The notes below the pieces were generated by a model. It did not search any database and was not told the DNA's origin. It saw nothing but the letters and a program-made list of their open reading frames with translations. From a virus, in the IMG/VR virus record IMGVR_UViG_3300029952_000131, positions 1-22,893 of that record: a DNA stretch of 22,893 nt; one strand, written 5' to 3'. Below, piece after piece: positions 1 through 9,700 of this stretch (its first letter is position 1; the number at the start of each line of letters is the position of its first letter). Position numbers and translations under genes: made by a program.

Positions 1-2
1 TT

Positions 3-143
3 ACGATGTCTCAAGCCAAAGAAATCCATAAAAGTTTGACTAGCGATCTATCCTCAGTTATCAAGAATGGAATCAAAAAAGATAAAGAGTATGCCCTACA
101 ACTTTTGCGCGAGATGATTATCGAACCAGTCAGATATCATTAA
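3..143 (+). CDS. C-terminal end of an unidentified gene (partial)
   Basis: An open frame enters from the left edge and stops at TAA 141-143. About 45 residues are visible, starting MSQAKEIHKSLTSDLSS and ending EPVRYH. An ATG lies at position 6, but too little upstream sequence is present to tell whether it is the start or an internal methionine. The peptide is charged and probably helical, with no recognisable motif. It runs in the same direction as the baseplate genes, so it may be the end of a tail or assembly protein, but this is inference from position. Its stop codon overlaps the stop of the leftward gene opposite (shared TTAA at 140-143). Confidence 0.5.
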   Translation, partial: TMSQAKEIHKSLTSDLSSVIKNGIKKDKEYALQLLREMIIEPVRYH

Positions 144-487
144 GTTTCAAATATTAAGCCCATTTCAGACATCGATACATAGTAAAGAAGAATGTATCTA
201 TGTTTTTCTTCTAAAATTCTTGTCCTGTCCCATAAATTAAGAATATATGTTACTGCCTCAAAAATAAATGGTGCAAAACAATCTTCTTGACTATGGTTTG
301 AAGTACATCTAAAAGTCTTGCCTTGTGAATGCTTAATTTGTTTTATTTTCGCTTCATCGATTAGTTCTTTGTCGTAAAGCCAATCGAAGAATTCTAGATT
401 ACAATCAATATCGGCCCATTCTAAAGACTCGCTATCGATAAATCTTTCGTAAACGACCTTAATTACTTGCGCCTCTTCCCTATTCAT
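140..487 (-). CDS. Hypothetical 115-residue protein downstream of the metallopeptidase
   Basis: I do not recognise this protein. The frame is open further upstream (to about 661), but that part is antisense to the metallopeptidase. I chose the ATG at 485-487, which follows the metallopeptidase stop (489-491) by one base and has AGG about 9 bases upstream. The product begins MNREEAQVIKVVYERFIDS and is acidic in its first half (EWADIDCNLEFFDWLYDKEL), with two cysteines in the middle (TFRCTS, EDCFAP) and a hydrophobic, tyrosine-rich C-terminus (HRYILLYYVS). There is no signal peptide. The one-base spacing suggests translational coupling, so it probably shares a transcript with the peptidase; an accessory or immunity-like role is only a guess. 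Confidence 0.55.
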   Translation of the reverse strand: MNREEAQVIKVVYERFIDSESLEWADIDCNLEFFDWLYDKELIDEAKIKQIKHSQGKTFRCTSNHSQEDCFAPFIFEAVTYILNLWDRTRILEEKHRYILLYYVSMSEMGLIFET

Positions 488-488
488 A

Positions 489-1019
489 CTAATAAGGCCT
501 ACAGTTTTGGAAGAGATCGTCGACGTATTCTGCAAAATGCGCATAGATACAACCTTGGTATATAACATACGGATACATAAAGGATTTAGGGCAAGTATCG
601 TCAAAAAAACCTTCTGGAGGATTAACCCCGTCTTGATTATAAATCTTATGATCTTTTCCAAATTGATGTCCCTCGTTACAATAACAATGCCCCATCTCGT
701 GCCAGACAGTCATTGATCTATCAATAGAATCCATATTGTCCCAATATGTTGAATCTACAGTGATTTCTCTAAATCCAATGCCATATTCACACTGAGCTAC
801 TACATTGTCCTTATTAATTTTGTCAAAACTAATCGTTACTTCGTTTTTAAAGTCTAAATTGTACAGTTGAGACAGGACAAACCACTCATCCACAGCTGTT
901 TGGACCTTTGGGTCGACACCTTTGAATTTTAGAAATAAATTCATGTTAGATAACAGGGTGTTAAGCGATAGAAATAGCATTACAAGAAGCAAAAATCTAG
1001 TAAAATTAAACTTAATCAT
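489..1019 (-). CDS. Signal/anchor-bearing zinc metallopeptidase, metzincin-like
   Basis: This is a predicted zinc-dependent protease of 176 residues that acts outside the cytoplasm. Residues 1-24 are a basic start followed by a hydrophobic stretch (FTRFLLLVMLFLSL), which reads as an uncleaved anchor or signal peptide. The zinc site is HEMGH at 107-111, with Glu108 as the likely catalytic base. H118 in the following CYCNEGH is a candidate third ligand. SFMYP at 146-150 resembles the Met-turn that lies under the zinc in metzincins. The third histidine is one position further away than in the classical HExxHxxGxxH, so the exact family is uncertain. Cysteines at 77, 112, 114, 143, 157 and 173 could form disulfides. 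No clear Shine-Dalgarno site precedes the ATG (GATATATAAGATGT-ATG). Its target (host envelope, a phage precursor protein or a competitor) cannot be read from sequence. Confidence 0.75.
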   Translation of the reverse strand: MIKFNFTRFLLLVMLFLSLNTLLSNMNLFLKFKGVDPKVQTAVDEWFVLSQLYNLDFKNEVTISFDKINKDNVVAQCEYGIGFREITVDSTYWDNMDSIDRSMTVWHEMGHCYCNEGHQFGKDHKIYNQDGVNPPEGFFDDTCPKSFMYPYVIYQGCIYAHFAEYVDDLFQNCRPY

Positions 1020-1043
1020 ACATCTTATATATCATGTGGTTAA

Positions 1044-1079
1044 TGATATAAGGGTATTAGGCTCTAACCGACAATCTTA
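1044..1079 (+). promoter_or_regulatory. Promoter-like box plus CAATCTTA leader before the LysM/gp25-like gene
   Basis: TG-A-TATAAG at 1044-1052 resembles an extended -10 element; I see no convincing -35. The octamer CAATCTTA follows at 1072-1079 and ends five bases before the ATG at 1085, where a Shine-Dalgarno would be expected and none is seen. The same arrangement recurs at other gene starts in the window. The gap also carries the start of the leftward peptidase gene, so it serves both directions. Confidence 0.45.
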
Positions 1080-1084
1080 TTCTT

Positions 1085-3715
1085 ATGGCATTTGGTATAA
1101 CCGACACTAATTCCTTAAATTTTGGATCTCCTGACTTAGGCCCCCTTACTATTTCTGGGGGAGTACAGTCGTATGCATTTCAAAAGTCGCCTTTTCCTTG
1201 GACTTCGGTATCAAGTGCCTTTTTCCCTCAATTGCAGCCAAACCCAAATCTTTGGGACAAACTTGCCTATTACCGTCTTATCGTAATTGATACTTTTAAT
1301 AGCAATAAGGTCGTTGGAGGAGATGAGCCTCAAGACATCAATATTGAACCACTCGGAAATGGCACCCTAGCCTTTATTCCCATGGATTCCTCTTGGGAGT
1401 TTCGTTTGCCGATTACTCCTCAGCAATTATCGATCCGTGACCAATTTGCAATTGATACATCTGCGACCCTAAGAGGTATCCATGAGCAACATGGCGGACT
1501 TCGTTTTAAGCATATTGCGATTAAAGGAACTTTTGGGGTTTGGCCAGGAAGACCTTCGATCGCCCCACAGCCAGGAACTCCTGGTGTATTACAATCCATT
1601 TTCGGCAATACAATTCAAGCAGCGCAAAATGTAGCGACTCAATTTACATCTGTTTTAAACAACCTTACTACTGGATCCAATGCAGCCAAGCCAATAAATT
1701 ACAGACCGGATAACACTAATCCGCAAGAAATGTTAAATGGAAGTGATCCCGAAGCCAATGGTTTCGGTACTGGATACTATCAAACGATCATGCTCCAGCA
1801 ATTTTTAGAACAATATGTTGAAGCCAAGAGAAACCCAGCAAATGCTGGCTGGAGATTGGTTTTTGACATCGTTAAACAAAATCAATCTTTCATCGTTACC
1901 CCAACAGGATTTGATTGGGAAGAAAGCGTTAGTCATCCTTCGGAAATTGATTATACTTTACAACTTAAAGCTTGGCAGAGAATTAATCTAAACCAAGAAC
2001 CAGGACTGAATGCTCTTCAGGTTACCCCACTTACCCCTGGAGTATTGCAACAGATATTGAATGTTATTACTGCTGCCCAAAATACCGCAGCGGCTTCCAC
2101 TAATTTGATTGGTGCTGTTCGCTCAGATGTCGATAATGTTCTTAATATTATAAGGCAGACCGGCGTATTCGTAAAGCAATTGGCAGGTGTCGCTATCGCA
2201 GTTTCGGACTTACCAGCACAAGTCGTTGGCGATGCAAAGAGTACTATATCTACTTTTTTAGCTACTATTAACCCAAATAATTTATTTGGAAGTGCCGCAA
2301 GTGATCCGGTTACGCTTCAAAAATTGTCTCAAGTTAAGCAATTAAATCAGACAAATGAAGGCCTTTCTTCTTCTGCAGTATCAAATGGGCAGATTGGAAA
2401 TTCTGCAGCAGTATCTTCTACTCTCAATCCATCAAATAGCGTGTTTACAAGTCCACTTCAATATCCAATGCTTCTTAGTCAAGTTCCACTTAATAGCTTG
2501 AGCCTAAATACCGCTCAGCAAAATGCGGTTCAGACAGAGCTTAATACTGTTAGTAATTTTACAGTACAAGATCTTAAAAACAAAAGAAATACCATGTTAA
2601 CTGTTTGTACCCAGCTATCAAATTCTTTTGGTGCGGGAAATGCTTATTATAGTAAACTTTTTAACCAACCACCTCCATTGCATAGAACTCAGCCTATGAC
2701 TCTTGATGAATTTGATATTCTTCAGAATTTATATGCTTTAGTAGAGGCATATGATTTGTTGACCGCAACAACTCAGTTGGATAGCGATCAAGTGCTCAGT
2801 AGTATGCAGTATGTAAATGCTCTTGCTGCCACTTCAAATATTGAATTTGCAATTCCTAATTCCAAAATCCAAGTCCCAGTCCCATTTGGATTAAATGTAG
2901 AGCAAATTGCGCAAAGATATTTACAGGATTCTCAGCGTTGGCTTGAGATCGTCACCTTGAATGAACTAAGAGAGCCGTACATTGATGAAAATGGATTTCA
3001 ATATTCATTGTTGTCCAATGCAAATGGTAGAAATATTGTAATCGGTGCCGCTCAAGATTTATTTGTTGGTCAGACAATCTATTTGAATTCTAGCACTCAG
3101 TCTCCTACTGCTCGAACCATTTTAGATATCGTCCCTCTGTCACAAACAAGCTTTCTATTGACTTTGGATGGTTTGGCTAATCTCGATAATTATACGATTG
3201 CAGATGCTGCTTATATTCAAGCCTACTTACCAGGAACTGTGAATAGTCAAAACGTCATCTTTATTCCTAGTGATCTCCAAAGCCCTGCCTATGACCAGAT
3301 CTCAATTCCTTCCAGTGTCGCCAACGTCGATTTAGTTGGACTCAGTAAGGTTGACTGGTTACTCGATCCATCTGGAGACCTTGCTACAACGAATACGGGC
3401 GATTTTAGACTTGCTGCCGGTATTACCAACCTAGTTCAAGCCCTAAATATCAAATTTGGGACCCAATTAGGGACTGCTTTGACCGACCCTACCTTTGGGT
3501 TAGGGGTTAAGGCAGGAAGGTCTGTAGCTGACATCACGGCTCCAGACATCTATAAGCAGATAGTTAAGATGGTAACAGCAGACAAACGGTTCTCTTCAGT
3601 CGATGGATTGCAGGTAACTTTGAATGGGCCTAGTTTAGGGATCAATCTTTTAGTTCAACTAGCTGGAATTAAAGGTGTTTTTCCAATTGCCTTTAGTTTG
3701 CCTACAACCAATTAA
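1085..3715 (+). CDS. Baseplate protein: LysM-like domain fused to a C-terminal gp25/W-like domain
   Basis: An 876-residue structural protein of the tail baseplate. Residues ~98-155 (SSWEFRLPITPQQLS ... GTFGVWPG) and ~225-305 (WRLVFDIVKQNQSFIVTP, then QLKAWQRINL) form the N-terminal half and look like the conserved core of phage tail proteins that carry LysM. Residues ~310-560 are Ala/Ser/Thr/Gln-rich linker. At ~596-640, VPVPFGLNVEQIAQRYL and WLEIVTLNELREPYI have the LysM pattern (T4 gp53-like). Residues ~770-870 (LVQALNIKFGTQLGT, DPTFGLGVKAGRS, IVKMVTADKRFSSVDGLQV) match the gp25/W wedge pattern. gp53 and gp25 are usually separate, so this appears to be a fusion. The baseplate J gene follows directly, as gp6/J genes follow gp25/W in many myoviruses. 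Domain calls are by eye. Confidence 0.75.
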   Translation: MAFGITDTNSLNFGSPDLGPLTISGGVQSYAFQKSPFPWTSVSSAFFPQLQPNPNLWDKLAYYRLIVIDTFNSNKVVGGDEPQDINIEPLGNGTLAFIPMDSSWEFRLPITPQQLSIRDQFAIDTSATLRGIHEQHGGLRFKHIAIKGTFGVWPGRPSIAPQPGTPGVLQSIFGNTIQAAQNVATQFTSVLNNLTTGSNAAKPINYRPDNTNPQEMLNGSDPEANGFGTGYYQTIMLQQFLEQYVEAKRNPANAGWRLVFDIVKQNQSFIVTPTGFDWEESVSHPSEIDYTLQLKAWQRINLNQEPGLNALQVTPLTPGVLQQILNVITAAQNTAAASTNLIGAVRSDVDNVLNIIRQTGVFVKQLAGVAIAVSDLPAQVVGDAKSTISTFLATINPNNLFGSAASDPVTLQKLSQVKQLNQTNEGLSSSAVSNGQIGNSAAVSSTLNPSNSVFTSPLQYPMLLSQVPLNSLSLNTAQQNAVQTELNTVSNFTVQDLKNKRNTMLTVCTQLSNSFGAGNAYYSKLFNQPPPLHRTQPMTLDEFDILQNLYALVEAYDLLTATTQLDSDQVLSSMQYVNALAATSNIEFAIPNSKIQVPVPFGLNVEQIAQRYLQDSQRWLEIVTLNELREPYIDENGFQYSLLSNANGRNIVIGAAQDLFVGQTIYLNSSTQSPTARTILDIVPLSQTSFLLTLDGLANLDNYTIADAAYIQAYLPGTVNSQNVIFIPSDLQSPAYDQISIPSSVANVDLVGLSKVDWLLDPSGDLATTNTGDFRLAAGITNLVQALNIKFGTQLGTALTDPTFGLGVKAGRSVADITAPDIYKQIVKMVTADKRFSSVDGLQVTLNGPSLGINLLVQLAGIKGVFPIAFSLPTTN

Positions 3716-3723
3716 CAATCCTA

Positions 3724-3776
3724 CGATATAATATATGCGAGGACTCACATACCCTCAATCTTAATGTAACAAGAGG
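3724..3776 (+). promoter_or_regulatory. TATAAT box, CAATCTTA octamer and ribosome-binding site before the J-protein gene
   Basis: The 68-base gap between two same-strand baseplate genes holds TATAAT at 3727-3732 (CGATATAAT, so no TG extension), CAATCTTA at 3756-3763 and AAGAGG at 3771-3776, seven bases before the ATG at 3784. No good -35 is seen. This suggests a separate transcription start for the giant gene rather than only read-through. No hairpin terminator is visible in the gap. Confidence 0.45.
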
Positions 3777-3783
3777 TTTTTAA

Positions 3784-6700
3784 ATGGCAACTAGTCCAAC
3801 ACCCCCAAGTTCGTCTTTACCGCAGCCCCAGTCCTATGAAGCCTTACTTGGTCAGGCTACTAGTAGTTATGCGTCCGCTTTGGGTATTAACGATTTAAAC
3901 GTAGGTTCGGCCAACGTAAGTTTCTTTAAAGTAGTTGCCCTCATGATCGCCCGTTCGAGCGGAGATATCTTTCAAATTTTGAGAGATTATAACCTTGACC
4001 GTGCAACAGGACCAGCCCTCAAGAACTTAGCCAACGAATACAATGTTCCTGTTACCGGCGCTTCTGCTGCCACAAGTTTCGTAACTGTTACCGATCTTTC
4101 TTTTCAGAAAATCTCTACTCTTATTTACGCAGGCGCAAATCCACCAATCGCTGGATCTACTTCAATTTTCGTAAGTGATGCCTCTTCCTTCCCTTCCTCT
4201 GGTGCAATCTACATCGGTCGAGGAAGTGTTAACGTAGAAGGCCCTATTTCTTATAGTGCAACCACCCAAATAGGATCTTTCTGGCAAATCAACCTTTCTT
4301 CTCCTACCACAAAATTCCACAACATCAGCGAGAGCGTAATTCTTTCTCAAGGTGGCGTTAGAACTGTACCGGTTAATACGATCGTGATTAGTCCAGGTAT
4401 CGGAACGACTCCAGATGTTCAGTATTCAGTTACTCAAAGCGGAATCATCCTTGATGGTGAAACTACCGTAAGCAATATTCCGATCGTTTCTGTATTACCA
4501 GGATCCTCGGCAAACGTTCCTGCTGGAGCAATTTCTCAATTCACAGGAAATCCTACCGGTCTTCCAAATGCCTCTGTTACTAACCCATCTGCAATCACCA
4601 CTGGACAAGATACTGAAACAGATGATCAATTAAAAATCAATATCAAGAACGCTCTTGCTTCTACTGGATTGGGTACAGTTACCGCTATTGAATCTTCTCT
4701 TGAAGGTGTTCAAGATCCAAACGGATCTGATACCATTACAAGTACTGATATCCTTAATTCTGCTACCAATACTACCGTTTATATTGATAACGGTGCAGGA
4801 TTAGAAGCCACTCATACTGGCGTAGCAATCGAAACAATCGTAAATTCTGCTTTAGGCGGAGAAAAATTCTTTCAATTAGTCACTGGTGGAAAGCAGACTT
4901 CTGTAACAAAATCACTTCTTCAAACCATTGCTGCGGAGCCATTTAATTTATCTGGTGGTGAAATTCTTACAGTTGTTGTTGGTAACATTACTTATGAACA
5001 TACTTTTGCTCCAAGCGATTTCGCAAATCCTGGAAGTGCCACCGCATACGAAGTGTGCGCTAGTATCAATGCCGATACTCTTTTGAATTTTGAAGCCGTA
5101 ACTGCTGGTGGCGGAACTTTCGTAGTTATCAGACCAGAAGATGAAGTTACCAACCGTATTCAGGTTACTACTCCTGCTGATCCTTCTGTGATCGATGCCA
5201 ACACTGTTTTAGAGTTTCCTTCTCAGTTATCAGAAACTCTTCGTTTGTACAAAAACGGAAAGCTTTTAACTGAAGATGGATCTACCGCATCAATTTTCAC
5301 ACAACAGCAAAGTCTTTGGTCTTCTACACTTGCTTCTGGAGAGACTTTAAGCATTAGCGTTGATGGAACGCAGCCTATTACTTATACTTTGACCGATGCC
5401 GATTTCGTTGCAGAAGGAACCTACACAACTCTTTCTTTCTCAAACAGCTTACAGTCTTGGACAAACGTTTTCAATAACGTAATTACCGGTATCACCGCTT
5501 CTATCGTGGGCTCAACCATTGAAATTACCAGTAACTTGGGTTCAATTGACCGCGCACAAATCGATATCGTAAATACTGTTTCTAATCCTACTTCTTTGAT
5601 TGCAAAAGGTGTAATTAGCATCAATAACGTATCTTCTCAAGGTGCTGCATCCGATTACACTCTCGACAGAAACACTGCACAAATCCAATTGGTAACCGCT
5701 CTGGTTGCTGGAGATTCATTGTCTGCAGGAACTCCAATTACTCAAGCAAACATAGAATCTTCTGAAATTTCTTCTGGGTCATTAACTCTTTCATCAGATG
5801 CTCATGTTTGGATTGCAATTGATACCAATGCAGTACTTATCCCAACTGTTACCACCGGATCTTTGATCTCAGTAACTTTGGTTGGTAACAATACCGTTCG
5901 TTATACTGCAAACTCTGCTTCCGTATTCTCAAATGTTATTCCTGGCGATTACGTAATCATTTGGTCTCTTCAATTGCCTGCCGGAGATCGACTTGAAGGA
6001 CGAGTTCATGCGAATACAGGAAACACTTTAGATATTAAAGTTACTGCAGCAGAATACGCAGCCGCTTCAGCTTCACCGAACAACTCCTACATTTCTGGTT
6101 TTGCTGTTGTAAGAACCGCAAATGTACCACAAAAATTCAGAGTACAAACTGGAACTAAGACCTTAAACGCAATCGCTATTGAATTACAATCTCAAACAGA
6201 TGAGCTTCAATTCAGTGTTGTGGATAATACCAGCATCAAGATCATCTCAAATTCTGATGATTCAAATGGCCAAATCGTAGTAGTAACTTCTGATACTACC
6301 GGATCTTTGTTGAATTTCAAGAGTGGCCAAAATAGCGTAAGCCAAAGCGCATTGATTGCATATTATGAAACCCAGTCTGCACAAGCAGAACTTCCACTGT
6401 TTTTCCATTCAACGATCAGTGGGGACTCATACGCTAACCCAATCGATACTTATGTAACCAATTTCTCATCTACATTACCGGTATCTTCTTTTGATCCAAA
6501 CGAACTCATTTCTTTCCTTAGTCCGTATGGTGGAATTGACGACGAACAACCTACCGAAGAAACTGTTCAGATGTCTGCAACGGTTGGGAGCGCAATTACA
6601 ATTTTACCAGAATACCCAGATGTTCGAAGACTTCGAATAGCTGATCGTTTCTACATTGCAAACCCTCTTGATTTTGGTTATAACGATTCTACCGTTGTAA

Positions 6701-9700
6701 TCGTAGACAATAATACTATCGGCGAAACATATACTCTTCCTCTCTATAGAAATGCACAAACTAACAGTACTTACGCAACAAATAATTTCAGTTTCAATGC
6801 ATACGATACAGCGGCTGGCTCGACAGCTAGTTTTGTTTCAAACTTTTCTGGCTTTGACTTTTCAAACTTTAAAGCGTTATTGCAAGCAAAATATGTATTG
6901 CAGGGAGCAAACGCACAAACAGCCCTTCTTTACAGGTCTACTGCCTGGGGAAGAAGTGGGGAATACATCAATGTCGCTTATGTCTATCCGAGTTCAGCTA
7001 ATCAAGCTATCAGTTCTAGTATCTCAATTTCTCCATCGAATAATGTAAGTGCCCAAATCATCCTTGCTTCTGGCAATCCAGTTCTTACCAATACCTCCTC
7101 TAATACTCAATGGAACGTAACGATTGCTGCTAATAATCCAACTGCAGGAATTGATCAGGTTACTTATACTTACAATGGAACAGGTAATGCTCCAAACCTT
7201 AATTTATCTGGCGGAGAATATGTCACAATTCTTCCTTCAACTGGATTCAATGTAGCAAATACAGGAACTTTTAGAGTTTCAACCACTTCTGGTTTCTCTC
7301 CTACTTCTACATCATTTACTGTACAGAGACCAACAGGCGTTGCAGTTGCTCAGTCTAACGTTGTTACGAGCGTTCTTAACGGAATTTATTTCTATCAAGC
7401 TTCTCCGACTACTGCTGCTCAGATTAATACTTACGTAAACGCAAATCTTTCTAATTACTTCACCACCACCATCGTAAATGATGGCGGTACTTCAGGATAT
7501 GGTGTGATTGTACTTAGCACTTATGAAGATAGCGGATTCACAACTAAATCGTACTATCTCAAGGACGGTATTAATTGGATCGCAAGCTCTAATGTATCTG
7601 GAAGTCCTCAATTTACTTTTAAGAGACCTCTTACTTACGCTAGCGATACTGGATATGCGTTTAACATGGGAGACCAAGTAAGACTCGTTCCAACCACTAT
7701 CGACCAAGTTCAGAGATTATGGTCTATCTTGGCAGTAACTGGTTTCACCACCGTAGGAAATGTTGAAACTTCTGATCGTGGAACTCGTCTTCAATTGGCG
7801 ACTAATACAGTTGGATCTGTCGGATCAATTCAAATCGTAGGTGGAAGTGGTAACGAGTATACTGTCCCAGTTCTTACTTCTGGTGAGTTACTTGGCAATA
7901 ATGCAATGATTTTCTCTGCAAATAGTATTGCAAGTCAAGCTGTAGCGAGCGATCAATGGTTCAGAGTTGCAGCTCAAAATTATCAAAATAAAAATGTAGG
8001 TTTTGGCGCTAACACAAGCGTTACCGTATTAAGCAATACTCCTATTAGCGGTCAATCTACAGTTATCCTAGAAAACCAAACAGCTGGGCAGCTTTATTTT
8101 GGCAGCCCAAGAAATTTCGTGAGAGTTTCTGGCGATACCTTCAGAATTGAAAAGCAAGGTGCTCTTGCCTGTTTAAGCTGGAATGGCGTAGGATCTTCTC
8201 CTAACTTTAGCACAAATCTTAACTTTAATGATTCTGCTGGCTGGACCCTAAACGTGGATTCTGGTGGAACTTATAGTGTTGCTACTGGAAACACAAATTT
8301 CGCAGCGCTTTCAATCGGAGATTTAATTAACGTTACTGGCGCTGCTAATGCAGGAAATAATGGATCTTTCTTCGTAGAAGGCGTAACAGGAACTTCTTTT
8401 AAAGTATCAAATCCAAATGTTGTACCTGAAACCGGCACCACAATTGCTGCGGGTGCATTTACCTCAACCTCTTCTGTTTCCGAAGGCGATACTGTAATCC
8501 TAGATTCTCCTTTCTCTCCTCTCAATCAAGGAACGTATCGTGTAATCAGAATGTTTAACAATAGTATCTGGTATGAGAACAGCAATGCAATCGAAGAAGA
8601 GATCTTCTGCGCTGCAAATACAATCTCTACTGGTTACGATACAAGTTCTGTTTTTAATGTAGTGGCTTCTTCTGGAACCCAAACCCTCGTATGGACCGGT
8701 ACCGGAACTTCTCCTAATTTACAAAACGTATTACCAGGGGATATCGTTACTTTTGGATCAGGTTTTACATCTGCTAACCAAGGTAGTTTCATGGCCACCA
8801 AATCTGGACCTTCACAAGTTCAAATTGCCCAATTCACTATGCCAGCAGGAAGCACTTTCGCATCGTCTGGTGCTGCTGATTACTTCGAACTTTACAATGG
8901 TGGCAATGCAAATCAATACTATGTATGGTTCAATGTTTCTGGTGGCAGCAATACCGATCCAGCTCCAGTCGGCTTCACTGGTATCGAAGTAACTATCAAT
9001 TCTTCTGATTCTTCTGCAACCGTAGCGAATGAGTTGTACAATGCCCTTAACGGACATTTGACAGCAATCAACGTTTCTGTTTCGTCTAATGTTGTTACTG
9101 CTACCTGTACTGTTGCTGCAGCAACAAACATTCCTGTGAATGTGTCTATGCCAGCCGCTTTCGGCTTCGTTGTCACTCAATCTGGTCAAAGATCATTCTT
9201 AAGCGTAATTAATCCAGCTGCAGTAAATCAATCTGGACTTTCAGCCGTTACATTCTCTGTAAATAGACCTCAAATCGAATTTTTCCAATACGATGCGACT
9301 GTTCCTGGTGACAAATTAGTTATCAATGGATCAGTTTTGGGCGCAGGAAATGCCGGAACCTATCAGATCTTCGAGGTTCTTAGTCCAACTACTGCAATTA
9401 TTACCGGCGTTGTTTCTCAGCAATACAACACTAACCTTTCTACTAATTCAGTTTCTTTATCTGTCCAAGAAGGACATGCCTATACTGGATATAAACAAGT
9501 TAAATTTGTTGCTGCACAACCTGGAACAACTAACTTTAATAATATCGTGTTTAATACTTCTGCTCAATTCGATAAGATCAACTTGTCTGGCAATGTAGGA
9601 CTTACTTCTTTAGGTAAGTTGAATTTCCCTACCACTTTTAGAAGTGGTATCGACAGCTATAATTACGATATCGGCTTGATCGGTGAAGCAAATAGAGTTA

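Noticed and set aside
488-661. Longer N-terminus for the 115-residue leftward gene
   Set aside because: The extra frame lies wholly antisense in frame within the metallopeptidase gene and has no ribosome-binding site; the ATG at 487, one base after the peptidase stop, is a much better start.
8812-9189. Long open frames on the - strand inside the giant J gene (e.g. 8812-9189, 8919-9176, 8271-8525)
   Set aside because: They lie opposite a long, clearly coding frame, lack ribosome-binding sites, and have compositions expected from reading the complement of Ser/Thr/Asn codons.
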